From Leadbetterella sp040829825 (GTDB lineage: Bacteria > Bacteroidota > Bacteroidia > Cytophagales > Spirosomataceae): DNA of 64,000 nt. Shown one piece after another: positions 12,501 to 18,315 of the stretch; position 1 is the first letter of the stretch; each line of letters begins with the position of its first letter. A program made the position numbers and the translations under genes. The DNA lies in NCBI RefSeq assembly GCF_040829825.1, contig NZ_JBFOLH010000013.1. One strand, written 5' to 3'. The notes under the pieces are model-generated. The model worked only from the letters and a program-made list of their open reading frames with translations, did no database searches and was not told the DNA's origin.

Positions 12501-15434
12501 AACAATGCCACTGCTCCGGAAGCGCCGGTAATCTCTGCCAGCACTGATGGCGTATGTGGACAGGAGCTGGCCACCTTAACCGCTAACGGTTGTACAGGCG
12601 GAACGGTGATCTGGTCGAACGGAAGTGAAGGCCATAGTATCCAGGTAAGTGCAGGCAGCTATACAGCCACCTGTAAGACCGACTGTGGAGAATCAGCCGT
12701 ATCGAACAGTGTGACCATCCAGGCGAAAGGCGGAACATTGAGCATCTCAAGTGATAAGACCGCGTATTGTGTAGGTGAAACCGTAACCCTGACGGCCAGC
12801 GGATGTGCCAACGGAACAGTAAGATGGTCTAACGGCGCCACCGGTAACAGCATCACTGTACAGGCAACGGCTACCACCAGCATGACCGCCGTATGTTCTG
12901 AAGGCGGGGCAGGCAGCTCGTGTGACTTTGCCGTGGGTAACGTGGAATTCAACTACGAGGCACAGCAGAATCCGAACGGTATGAATACCCGGTTCCTGCT
13001 TACCAATAATGCGTATGAAATATTGCAGGTGAAAACTACACCTAAGTTTGAAAATGTACAGGAAGGAACCTACAAGGTGATCACCCTGGTATACATTGGA
13101 GACATTCAGGGACTGGTTTCAGGAGCGAACTACAGTGACCTCAATAAAGGAGCCTGCTACAGCGATGAAGAAACAGACATCTCCGTATGTACACCGGCTA
13201 CTCCGGGCAATGATTGTGAGGCGGTAGGTTCGATCACCGTTCGTGTGAAACCGGCAGGAGAATGCAACGGAAACGGTACAGGATCTTGTGAAACCGCACC
13301 TGTTGTGATGTCTTCTGTAGGTTCAGCGACCTGCCTGGGCACTTCAGTAACGCTGACCGCTATGAACTGTAGCGCTCAGGTGGTATGGAATACCGGGGCT
13401 ACCGGAGCATCGATCAACTTTGTTCCTACAGAAACCGGCGCCTACAAATTCTCTGCGAAATGTGTAAACAACGCAGCAGGATGTGAAAGCGAGAGTTCGG
13501 AAGTAGTGACCGTGAATGTGGTGGATGCCCTGCCTAAGCCTACGGCTATTGAGACACTGAATAACATCTGTCCTCTGGCCTACGTGGATCTGAGAAATGC
13601 CATTCTCGGGGCACCGACAACAGGCGGAACGTTCGAATTCCGTTACGGAAACTCGCCGTCTGCCGCCCTGGTGACTTCTGCCCAGGTGACCACCGGTGTG
13701 TACTACCTGTTTGAAAGAAATACTGCGGGATGCTACAGCGAGGGAACTCCGGTGAATGTAGTGATCTCAGACGACTGTCAGAACCCGGTTTACCCGACAT
13801 CTGTTGATGTAGCCGTTCAGAAGACAGGCGATAAGGAAACTGCCGAAGTGAGCGAGGAAGTGACCTATACCGTAACCGTATCCAATGCCGGTACAACCGG
13901 GGCCTCCGATATCCGGGTGAGAGACATCATCCCGTTAGGCCTGGAGATTACGCAGGTGGGTGATCATGCCTTCCTGGAAAACGGTGAGGTGGTGATCAGT
14001 CTTGATACCCTGGCACCGGGAGCTTCTGTAGACGTTAACTATACCGGAACAGTTACCCGGACCGGCAGAATAGCCAACAAGGCTCAGCTGGAATCGGTAG
14101 CTCAGAACGACACGAACCAGGCCAACGACTCCTCTACATGGGTGATCAACAATGTGGCCCGGGTAGATTCGCTGATCGGACTGGCCAAAGCTGTCGGAAC
14201 AATTACCCGGACCGAAGGCAATGCCTATAAGGTACCGTTCGTGTTCACCCTGACCAACATGGGTCTGAAAGATCTGGATCACATCAGGCTGACCGATACG
14301 CTTTCACTGACCTTCGGAAGCGCTGCCGTGATTGACTCGATCTACCTGGAGGCCGACAACGGACTGACCGTGAATCCGGAGTACACCGGTAAAGGGGAAA
14401 GCACCGACCTGCTGATTGCCGATCAGAGTGCCATAGCTGCGGGTGCCACACTCAATGTTCGCATGGATGTATATGTGAACATGGGCAACAATGCTTCGGT
14501 AAGCTTCGCTAACTCGGCCACCACGTATGCCGGTACCAACGGAGAGCTTTCAGACCGGTCAACAGACGGTGTGAATCCGGATCCGGATAACGACGGTGAT
14601 CCGACCAACAACAGTACGCCGACCGAGTTTACGATAGGCGGAGACGGCACACCGGGTTACGGTATCGGAGCGGCCCTGGCCATTGTTGACTCTGCGTTTG
14701 TGAACGACGGCAAGGCCTACGAAGTGAAATACCTGGTACAAATCAGGAACTACGGCGCAGATACTGTGAGAAATGTATTTATGACCGATACCCTGATGAA
14801 TGCATTTGCCAATGCCCCTGAGTTCAACGTGACCGGTACACCGGTGATCACCTCGCAGGGAAGTACCCTGGTGGTTAACCCGGACTTCAACGGTAAGGAT
14901 GACGTGAGGCTGCTGTTGCCGGATACCAGCGCGGTGCTGGCACCGGGTCAGACAGATACCCTGGAATTCAAGGTGACCGTGGTATTCGGAGACAACTTCG
15001 GACCTTACAGTACAAACGTGATTGCCTTCGCTGAAGACAGCAGCAACGTACTGACCGATACGTCTAACGCCGGTCTCGAGATCATCAAGCACCTGAGTAC
15101 GCCAACCGTATTCAACATCGCTGACGACGACGATCCGAGAAGCATGGTAAGTGTTCCGGAAGGATTCTCGCCTAACGGTGACGGAGTGAACGATAACTGG
15201 AAGATCACGCTGAAAGGCAACGCACAGATCGAGAAACTCATTATTGTGAACCGGTACGGTGCTACACTGTATGAAGAAGACGGTGAAACCGTTACCACTT
15301 CAGGCTGGGATGGTAAGGCAAATAAAGGGGTGATTCCGGGAACCGGAACCGTACCTACAGGCACTTACTATTACAAGCTGAAGCTGGTAGGCAAGGATAA
15401 ATACATCATCGATTACATTACAGTAGAAAGATAA
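564..15434 (+). CDS. Giant cysteine-rich repeat surface protein, T9SS type B cargo
   Basis: About 4,956 residues. ATG at 564 is preferred over an upstream GTG at 519 because it begins directly with a signal peptide (basic MKPTFTIRK, then ILILFLLLASAVAG). In order come: three Ig-like units with a CCP signature (near nt 870, 1550 and 3370), four SprB-type repeats (near 1130, 1340, 3150 and 3610), six YSWSGP Ig-like repeats of 76 aa (1803-3170), and about 42 repeats of about 72 aa (3830-12900). Each of the last has four cysteines in the pattern VCGxEKATL, TxC, then C and CG around GTYTATC. A unique segment follows, then DUF11-like adhesion domains (TYTVTVSNAG, near 13800-15060). The C-terminus (FSPNGDGVNDNW to the end) is a type B gliding-motility sorting domain, so export through T9SS and anchoring at the cell surface are expected from the family. 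The role is probably adhesion or surface layer (inference). A 96-N gap lies inside. A strong terminator follows the stop. Confidence 0.9.
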   Translation: MKPTFTIRKNFHYQSILILFLLLASAVAGFSRERADLSVNPNLRSNSVNPSYLERYKEGLRTLYSFKNILAGFRENTSEEVKNNTAHTVYARAIPADTTIGGKCYSDIFRYCAGQEIEIEVEAEGGYQNYKWFKNDVEIAGATGAVYTITEPGSYYFTAEDAETCDAKLCCPYLVTQEQEFDAVVTKTDAVCATGTTGSITVTPTVGEISDYTYSLNGGPSQASNLFTNLAGGSYTVTVKNAAGCSVEKTVELVQPGGITASAETACVNDSTTATIVVSGGVKPYMYSLDGGAFGSDSVFAALTEGQHEVLVKDANNCTYKVTVDAYCECTPEIFEYCPGDTIQILAEALPGQGNYQWYKNGEAIAGATDSVYTITAAGTYHYTSGGDDTCEGELCCPIIVREKEAPSVNLTGGELSCTITSIQLATGSDPANTFSWSGPNGFTGNTPSVTVAEPGTYIVTVTGASGCSVSDTAIVTRDSDVPTVAVNGGELTCDVTSLELTATGSAGVTYSWSGPGSFTATTPTVTATAAGEYVVTVTSVNGCIAKDTATVTQNSELPTVAVSGGELTCDVTSLELTATGSAGVTYSWSGPGGFTATTPAITATAAGDYVVTVTSVNGCIAKDTATVIQNNQLPTVAVSGGELTCKVTSLELTATGSAGVTYSWSGPGGFTATTPAITATAAGDYIVTVTSANGCIAKDTATVTQNSELPVVAVNNGELNCKVSSVELTATAGAGVTYSWSGPGGFTATTPAITATTAGNYIVTVTSANGCIAKDTATVTQNNELPTVAVSGGELTCKVTSLELTATGSAGVTYSWSGPDGFTANTPNISATVAGNYIVTVTSANGCTAKDTAKVTMAGAPTLAVTPSCVDNKGTVTLLASGGKAPYQYSKDGVTFQAEALFTGLANGNYVFTVKDANDCIFTATAAVKCEVECVPQIYTFCDKEAIDVTIEAEEGLTNYQWYRNGEAIAGAINRIYTATEPGRYHYTAGTGDQCDGILCCPIEITRYPGFVATAVAGVLDCKKGPLVPVTISVTGGTAPFAYSMDGITYISAAVFQVGSGTHKFYVKDGNGCVNETNAVVVPEIVLPKAPIVTVNKTMVCGNELATLTAACAVGETIQWNNGMIGITIQVGVGTYTAICSDKCGESPASAPVTITNKPVPDAPIVGTDKTFLCGTELATLSGNCAVGQVIEWNNGKTGITIQVGIGVYTAVCKDECGKSVDSRQITITKDKVPGPPEVTTNKSSVCGDEKATLGAECAVGSYVVWNTHEVGNMIQVGAGIYTAVCKNDCGESESSGHITINKGENPAPPILKPSKVFVCGDEKASITATCPIGTTVLWSNKQGGETIYVGEGVYRAVCVNSCGQSEESIPVIISKDKAPDAPLVTTDKTTVCGNEKAKLYAHCESGIVDWGNGSFGNEIEVGEGTYSAKCSNSCGVSVSSMPITISRGGAPDKPTIFAEKTNVCGDELVKLVAYCASGTITWNGVTGYNSTVYVGQGIYSATCTNACGTSAASEKVVITKGGVPAKPIVSADVTSVCGEEKATLTGSCPTGGVLTWNDGSTGSPIQVGVGFYIATCVSACGTSAAADRIAIEPGVKPTRPTIVTNKTTLCEGEVATLSGSCLFGELKWSNGLTGTSIQVSVAGSYTAVCVNSCGTSDASSTILINKGPVPTQPVIQTNKLTVCGTDKAMLTGSCPTGGTLKWNNGSTGSPILVGVGTYTATCVNSCGVSIESAPVTIGNGATPSAPVITPVQAYVCDNDKTTLTATCASGTVRWNTNATTASISVGAGSYSAVCVSDCGASASSVSVTVEQKHKPVPPIIVVADNSICDNTTTTLTATCPEGSTVVWDNGSTGNKRIAGPGKYTATCVNECGSSQTPIPVEIYGLPAPKAPVLTASKTVLCGTEMATLTATCTSGTVQWNDNTTANPRQVGAGTYTATCVSSCGTSVASTPVTITTQPAPTAPQITANKLSVCGDEKATLTGSCPTGGVLTWNNSSTGSPILVGAGTYTATCVSSCGTSPASTPVVIGSGSTPTAPSIVASKTTLCGTEMATLTATCTSGTVQWNDNTTANPRQVGAGTYTATCVSSCGTSVASTPVVITTQPAPTAPQITANKLSVCGDEKATLTGSCPTGGVLTWNDGSTGSPILVGAGTYTATCVSSCGTSVASTPVVITTQPAPTAPSIVASKTTLCGTEMATLTATCTSGTVQWNDNTTANPRQVGAGTYTATCVSSCGTSVASTPVVITTQPAPTAPQITANKLSVCGDEKATLTGSCPTGGVLTWNNSSTGSPILVGPGTYTATCVSSCGTSPASIPVVITSQPAPTAPSIVASKTTLCGTEMATLTATCTSGTVQWNDNTTANPRQVGAGTYTATCVSSCGTSVASTPVTITTQPAPTAPQITANKLSVCGDEKATLTGSCPTGGVLTWNDGSTGSPILVGAGTYTATCVSSCGTSVASTPVVITTQPAPTAPSIVASKTTLCGTEMATLTATCTSGTVQWNDNTTANPRQVGAGTYTATCVSSCGTSVASTPVVITTQPAPTAPQITANKLSVCGDEKATLTGSCPTGGVLTWNNSSTGSPILVGPGTYTATCVSSCGTSPASTPVVITSQPAPTAPQIAANKTSVCGDEKATLTATCTSGTVQWNDNTTANPRQVGAGTYTATCVSSCGTSVASTPVTITTQPAPTAPQITANKLSVCGDEKATLTGSCPTGGVLTWNNSSTGSPILVGPGTYTATCVSSCGTSPASTPVVITSQPAPTAPQITANKTSVCGDEKATLTATCASGTVQWNDNNTTANPRQVGAGTYTATCVTSCGASPASTPVVIGTGSTPAAPVVAAEKTTVCEGETTLLTAACATGTVQWNDNTTANPRQVGAGTYTAVCVTSCGNSPASTPVVITKGSKPAAPTVTTSVTTVCDNETATLTATCATGTVLWNDNVTANPRQAGAGTYTAVCVNACGGSANSNTVVINRGPVPSKPTVQTNRNTVCGTEKATLTATCATGGTLTWNTGQTGSPVLVGVGTYTATCVNACGSSEASAPIVIGDGSKPDAPVLTTSKSVLCGSETATLTATGCAGGTIHWSNGGTGTTQVVTAGTYTATCVTVCGTSAVSAAVTITQESAPANFTIATSTAKVCGTEKATLTATGCEGGTVTWSTGAKGNSLQAGAGTYTATCTTSCGGTVSAGPLVIGQENAPVAPSVTTNKGAVCGDEKATLTATGCTGTLTWYKPGTTAPVTIGNGATVQVGAGTYTATCTTSCGTSPASNPVTIGTSVKPAAPSVSADKATVCESEKATLTASGCAGTVTWSNSATGTSIQAGAGTYTATCTTECGTSSSSLPVTIGTSVKPAAPSVSADKLTVCDNEKATLTASGCAGTVTWSNSATGTSIQAGAGTYTATCTTSCGTSVASAPVTIGTSAKPAAPSVSADKATVCENEKATLTATGCAGTITWSTGQTVSVIQVGAGTYTATCTTGCGTSAASVPVTIGTSDKPAAPSVNADKATVCEGEKATLTATGCAGTVTWSTGQTVSVIQAGAGTYTATCTTSCGTSAASAPVTVGTSDKPAAPSVSADKATVCESXXXXXXXXXXXXXXXXXXXXXXXXXXXXXXXXSAPVTVGTSDKPAAPSVSADKATVCESERATLTATGCTGTVTWSNSATGTSIQAGAGTYTATCTTSCGTSAASAPVTVGTSDKPAAPSVSADKATVCESERATLTATGCAGTVTWSNSATGTSIQAGAGTYTATCTTSCGTSAASAPVSIGTSDKPAAPSVSTDKSTVCESEVATLTASGCAGTVTWSNSATGTSIQVGAGTYTATCTTGCGTSEISSPVTIGTSERPAKPVITASGSSVCGTEQVTLTASGCSGTVTWSNGATGTSIQAGAGTYTATCTTGCGTSDAATITISEGGSPEPPVVTADKGSICGSEKATLTATGCVGGVIRWSTGETGFQIQVGTGVYTATCVDACGNESIACIAVEVDNNATAPEAPVISASTDGVCGQELATLTANGCTGGTVIWSNGSEGHSIQVSAGSYTATCKTDCGESAVSNSVTIQAKGGTLSISSDKTAYCVGETVTLTASGCANGTVRWSNGATGNSITVQATATTSMTAVCSEGGAGSSCDFAVGNVEFNYEAQQNPNGMNTRFLLTNNAYEILQVKTTPKFENVQEGTYKVITLVYIGDIQGLVSGANYSDLNKGACYSDEETDISVCTPATPGNDCEAVGSITVRVKPAGECNGNGTGSCETAPVVMSSVGSATCLGTSVTLTAMNCSAQVVWNTGATGASINFVPTETGAYKFSAKCVNNAAGCESESSEVVTVNVVDALPKPTAIETLNNICPLAYVDLRNAILGAPTTGGTFEFRYGNSPSAALVTSAQVTTGVYYLFERNTAGCYSEGTPVNVVISDDCQNPVYPTSVDVAVQKTGDKETAEVSEEVTYTVTVSNAGTTGASDIRVRDIIPLGLEITQVGDHAFLENGEVVISLDTLAPGASVDVNYTGTVTRTGRIANKAQLESVAQNDTNQANDSSTWVINNVARVDSLIGLAKAVGTITRTEGNAYKVPFVFTLTNMGLKDLDHIRLTDTLSLTFGSAAVIDSIYLEADNGLTVNPEYTGKGESTDLLIADQSAIAAGATLNVRMDVYVNMGNNASVSFANSATTYAGTNGELSDRSTDGVNPDPDNDGDPTNNSTPTEFTIGGDGTPGYGIGAALAIVDSAFVNDGKAYEVKYLVQIRNYGADTVRNVFMTDTLMNAFANAPEFNVTGTPVITSQGSTLVVNPDFNGKDDVRLLLPDTSAVLAPGQTDTLEFKVTVVFGDNFGPYSTNVIAFAEDSSNVLTDTSNAGLEIIKHLSTPTVFNIADDDDPRSMVSVPEGFSPNGDGVNDNWKITLKGNAQIEKLIIVNRYGATLYEEDGETVTTSGWDGKANKGVIPGTGTVPTGTYYYKLKLVGKDKYIIDYITVER
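1803..3170 (+). repeat. Six Ig-like coding repeats, exact 228-nt period
   Basis: The word GGCGAGCTG (residues GEL) recurs at 1803, 2031, 2259, 2487, 2715 and 2943, always 228 nt apart (76 codons). Copies 2-6 are highly similar in DNA as well as protein. Each unit carries GGEL..C, YSWSGP and GNYIVTVTSANGC-like strands, giving two cysteines per domain. Confidence 0.9.
6468..9077 (+). repeat. Two-unit higher-order repeat, exact 435-nt period
   Basis: The word GCCAACAAGCTGAGCGT occurs at 6468, 6903, 7338, 7773, 8208 and 8643, each 435 nt from the last (145 codons). Each period holds two alternating 72-aa cysteine repeats, one of the ANKLSVCGDE kind and one of the ASKTTLCGTE or ANKTSVCGDE kind. 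DNA identity between periods is very high, which suggests recent amplification or gene conversion, and copy number could be mis-assembled. Confidence 0.9.
10374..12062 (+). repeat. Cysteine-repeat block, exact 216-nt period with one short interval
   Basis: The motif GGAAC (or GGTAC) at the repeat junction falls at 10374, 10590, 10806, 11022, 11238, 11415, 11631, 11847 and 12063. All intervals are 216 nt (72 codons) except 11238-11415, which is 177 nt and contains the N run. Units carry the sequence DKATVCESE and GTYTATCTTSCGTS. Confidence 0.9.
11301..11396. other. Assembly gap (96 N) inside the giant gene
   Basis: There are 96 undetermined bases between two nearly identical repeat flanks. 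The length keeps the reading frame (32 codons) but is 39 nt shorter than the surrounding 216-nt period predicts, so the stated length is doubtful. Confidence 0.99.
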
Positions 15435-15438
15435 CCGT

Positions 15439-15468
15439 AAGGAGGGGGGCAACCCCCTCCTTTTTTAT
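15439..15468 (+). terminator. Rho-independent terminator of the giant gene
   Basis: A perfect 10-bp stem, AAGGAGGGGG with CCCCCTCCTT, closes on a GCAA tetraloop (15449-15452). A T-rich tract follows at once. It lies 4 nt after the stop codon. Confidence 0.95.
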
Positions 15469-15520
15469 TTTAAGTCCGCAAAACATGCCGTTCGCGATTC
15501 ACTCTTCATAAAACCTTGCG

Positions 15521-15528
15521 TAACTTTG
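15521..15528 (+). promoter_or_regulatory. Bacteroidota -7 element TAACTTTG
   Basis: An exact match to TAnnTTTG, 6 nt before the ATG at 15535. No good TTTG box is seen 19-20 nt upstream. If it is used, the mRNA leader is almost absent. Confidence 0.6.
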
Positions 15529-15534
15529 TACCCT

Positions 15535-16578
15535 ATGAAAACCTACTTTCTTCAGGTACAGAAAATTGTGCGGGAAACAGAAGATACCGTCTCCATTCAC
15601 TTCTGGCATCCTATCAGTGAACAGATCAAATACAAGGCCGGGCAGTTCCTGACCGTGCTGATTCCGGGCAGTGACGGGAAGAAAGTGAGACGAAGCTATT
15701 CCATGTCGAGCTCGCCGGCTACCGACTCCTCGGTAGCCATCACGGTGAAGCGCGTGGAGGGCGGACTGGCCTCTAACTATCTCAACGACCGTTTACGGGA
15801 AGGAGACTTCCTGGAGGTGATTGAACCCATGGGCCGTTTTGTGTATGAGCCGGAAGAGCCGCATCACGGCAGCCTGGTGCTCATAGGCGCCGGGAGCGGC
15901 ATAACGCCCCTGTTTTCTATCCTGAAAACCGTTCTGAAAACGACTGACCGGAAGATTCTCCTGATTTACGGAAACCGCGACGAAGAGAACATCATCTTCA
16001 AAGAGAGGCTGCAGCAGCTGGAATCGGAATATGCCAGGCGTTTCACCGTGGTGTATATCCTGAGCCGGCCTTCAGGGGTATGGGTAGGCCACCGCGGCCG
16101 GATACACCAGGCCAACGGTGTCTGGTTTATGAAGGAAAACCGGGTGGATTTTAAGAATGACTATTTCTATATGTGTGGCCCGGAAGAAATGATGGACCAG
16201 ATGCAAAAAATTTACAAGTTGTTTGAAGTTCCGGCAGAGCATATCTTTTACGAGCGTTTCAATGCTCCTGCCCAGGAGGAGGAGGAGCACCTGCCTGACC
16301 TGAAAAAGCAAACCGTTACGGTACACTACGACGGGGAAACCCACGTTTTTGAGGTAGAGCCGCACCAGACCATCCTGGAAGCCGCCCTCGAGCTGGATAT
16401 TGACCTGCCGTATTCATGCCAGGCCGGGATGTGCACCGCCTGCCTGGGGAAATGCCTGGAAGGCACCGTGAAAATGGATGAGGACGAGGGGCTTACGGAA
16501 AAGGAAATTGCAGAGGGGTACGTGCTGACCTGCGTATCGCGGCCCATGTCAGAAGGAGTAGTGATTGAAATTGACTGA
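15535..16578 (+). CDS. PaaE-like FAD/NAD(P)H reductase with C-terminal 2Fe-2S ferredoxin domain
   Basis: A 347-residue soluble electron-transfer protein with an FAD-binding domain (RRSYSMSS at 52-59), an NAD(P)-binding domain (GAGSGITP 118-125, CGPEEMM 214-220) and a plant-type ferredoxin domain. The 2Fe-2S ligands are C295, C300, C303 and C333, with correct CX4CX2C spacing. This order is that of the reductase subunit of phenylacetyl-CoA epoxidase (PaaE) and related oxygenase reductases. No paaABCD genes are nearby, so the partner oxygenase is unknown and the symbol is withheld. ATG at 15535 is preferred to TTG at 15526, because the TTG lies inside the promoter element TAACTTTG. The gene stands alone between the giant gene's terminator and the DinB gene. 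Confidence 0.85.
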   Translation: MKTYFLQVQKIVRETEDTVSIHFWHPISEQIKYKAGQFLTVLIPGSDGKKVRRSYSMSSSPATDSSVAITVKRVEGGLASNYLNDRLREGDFLEVIEPMGRFVYEPEEPHHGSLVLIGAGSGITPLFSILKTVLKTTDRKILLIYGNRDEENIIFKERLQQLESEYARRFTVVYILSRPSGVWVGHRGRIHQANGVWFMKENRVDFKNDYFYMCGPEEMMDQMQKIYKLFEVPAEHIFYERFNAPAQEEEEHLPDLKKQTVTVHYDGETHVFEVEPHQTILEAALELDIDLPYSCQAGMCTACLGKCLEGTVKMDEDEGLTEKEIAEGYVLTCVSRPMSEGVVIEID

Positions 16579-16611
16579 GCCTGCTGACACACTGCTGTCA
16601 ATGCACCGGGG

Positions 16612-16619
16612 TAGATTTG
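16612..16619 (+). promoter_or_regulatory. Candidate -7 element TAGATTTG
   Basis: An exact TAnnTTTG match 25 nt upstream of the DinB-like ATG and just after the reductase stop. No matching upstream box was found. Confidence 0.45.
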
Positions 16620-16644
16620 CAGCATCATCAAAACAAATACTACC

Positions 16645-17109
16645 ATGAGCGAAGTTATTTCATCCGGCAGCCTGCTGGAAATATGGCAGGGGAACCGCCG
16701 GCTTACCCGCAGGGTGATCGAGGCCTTTCCCGAAAAAGAATTATTTGAATTTTCTATAGGCGGCATGCGCCCGTTTTCCGAGCTGGCCAAAGAGCTGCTG
16801 GCTATTGCCGTTCCCGGCCTTACGGAAATAGCCGGCGGAGACACCGGCTCTCTTAGTGAAGATCTCCAGGTTCATTCCAAAGCTGAGCTGCTGCAGCTGT
16901 GGGACGAGGCCACGGAGGGTATCAACGGCTTTTGGCCCCGGATCAGCCCGGAGCGTTTTGGAGAGACCATCCGCCTTTTCGGCCAGTATGAAAATACGGT
17001 GACCGACTCTATCTTCTATTTCATTGAAAATGAAATTCACCACCGCGGGCAGGGGTATGTATACCTCCGGGCGTTGGGTATTCAGCCGCCGTTCTTCTGG
17101 GAGAGGTAA
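16645..17109 (+). CDS. DinB-like four-helix protein
   Basis: 154 residues ending in the DinB-superfamily signature IHHRGQGYVYLRALG (131-145) plus PPFFWER. DinB proteins usually bind a metal through three histidines and several act as thiol-dependent enzymes. Here H132/H133 are kept. The histidine usually found four residues earlier is N129, and the helix-2 position (FSELAKELL) also lacks histidine, so metal binding may be lost. The gene is convergent with a WYL/YafY-type regulator whose stop lies 7 nt away. That pairing is common for DinB genes, but regulation is not shown here. The function is unknown. Confidence 0.8.
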   Translation: MSEVISSGSLLEIWQGNRRLTRRVIEAFPEKELFEFSIGGMRPFSELAKELLAIAVPGLTEIAGGDTGSLSEDLQVHSKAELLQLWDEATEGINGFWPRISPERFGETIRLFGQYENTVTDSIFYFIENEIHHRGQGYVYLRALGIQPPFFWER

Positions 17110-17116
17110 GCCATGT

Positions 17117-18067
17117 TCACTGGTTTTGTTCTATCCGTTGAATCAGCTTTCGTACATTGTCTTTCAGCTCCTGTGGTTCCAGCACCCGGATATAATCTGC
17201 AAAACTAAGGATCCAGCGGGGGAAGCCCTCTGCAATTTCAATGGTGTGGAAGGTCATTTCCACACCATTTTCCGTAACTTGTTCCGATACAAACCCGTAG
17301 TTGTTGCGCGAATTGCCCAGGTAGCGGGCAATGCGCGGCTCTACCAGCAGCCGTACGGTAATACGCGGCAGGGTCTCGTGGCGATCCAGGTGTTCAGAAA
17401 GCTTGCCGTGCCGGCGGGTGAAGCGGTTCGTGGTGCTGCGGATAGCCAGGATCCGGTCCGTACGAAACTGCCGGTAATCTCCCCGCAAAAGGCAATATCC
17501 CAGGATATACCAGTTGTTGTTCTCATGAAAAATGCCCACCGGCTCAATTTCCCGTTCGGAAATGACATCTGTGATGGCCTTGTATTCCAGGATAACCGAC
17601 TTCCGGTCAGCTATACCGTGCAATACCGTGTGCAGTGAATCTTCAATATCGCTGTTAAAGAGGGCCTTGGGCGGGCGCACCCGGATGGTTTCTTCGAGGG
17701 CGTCGAGCCATTCGCGGTCGTAGTTTTTAAGGACCGACCGGATCTTCACAATGGCTGACTGGAAATGGTCGCCGAGGCTTTTGTCGGAGAAGCTGCGCAT
17801 CAGCTTTTCGCCGGTGACCAGGCTTCCGGCTTCTTCACGGGTAAACATCACGGGCGGCAGGCGGTACCCTTCCATGAGCGAATAGCCTATACCGGCCTCG
17901 GAAAGGACGGGCACTCCGGCGCTTTCCAGCGTTTTGACGTCGCGATAGATGGTGCGGAGGCTCACTCCGAAACGGTCGGCCAGCTCCTGGGCTTTTACAA
18001 TCCTTTTGGCCTGGAGCGAGGTGAGAATAGCAATGATGCGGTTGATTTTTTTAAGGCTGTCATCCAT
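17117..18067 (-). CDS. YafY-type transcriptional regulator (HTH_11 + WYL domain)
   Basis: 316 residues. The N-terminal winged helix-turn-helix spans about 6-60, with the recognition segment VSLRTIYRDVKTLESAG. The WYL domain follows the linker and contains the WYI signature at 186-188 (NNNWYILGYC) and the basic stretch QFRTDRI at 200-206. WYL domains bind nucleic-acid or small ligands and control DNA binding, often in DNA-damage or defence settings. The upstream region (18068-18160) is very AT-rich (TATATATA runs) and carries no clear TAnnTTTG element. The ligand and target genes cannot be told from the sequence. The neighbouring DinB-like gene is one candidate. Confidence 0.88.
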   Translation of the reverse strand: MDDSLKKINRIIAILTSLQAKRIVKAQELADRFGVSLRTIYRDVKTLESAGVPVLSEAGIGYSLMEGYRLPPVMFTREEAGSLVTGEKLMRSFSDKSLGDHFQSAIVKIRSVLKNYDREWLDALEETIRVRPPKALFNSDIEDSLHTVLHGIADRKSVILEYKAITDVISEREIEPVGIFHENNNWYILGYCLLRGDYRQFRTDRILAIRSTTNRFTRRHGKLSEHLDRHETLPRITVRLLVEPRIARYLGNSRNNYGFVSEQVTENGVEMTFHTIEIAEGFPRWILSFADYIRVLEPQELKDNVRKLIQRIEQNQ

Positions 18068-18168
18068 TATTTAAATACGTGTATTATTATATTTATATAT
18101 AATTTCATAATTATATATATGCATATTTAGTTAAATAATTAAATTTCTTAATTCAGGAATAAATACGA

Positions 18169-18221
18169 AGCCGGATCAAAAAAGGGAGGCCTCCTGCAAT
18201 ATAATCAATCGGTATCCGGCT
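18169..18221. repeat. Inverted repeat in divergent intergenic region
   Basis: AGCCGGAT (18169-18176) is repeated inverted as ATCCGGCT (18214-18221), with a palindrome GGAGGCCTCC (18185-18194) between them. It sits upstream of the T9SS type A cargo gene, and could be an operator or leader hairpin. No function is claimed. Confidence 0.5.
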
Positions 18222-18315
18222 ATTTGATTTTCCTGCAAAATAATCCTGCATCGCTATAGGCGAATATGTGCGTTTTGTAGCTAATTTCGCGGTTTATCCG
18301 GTACCAGAAACCTTT

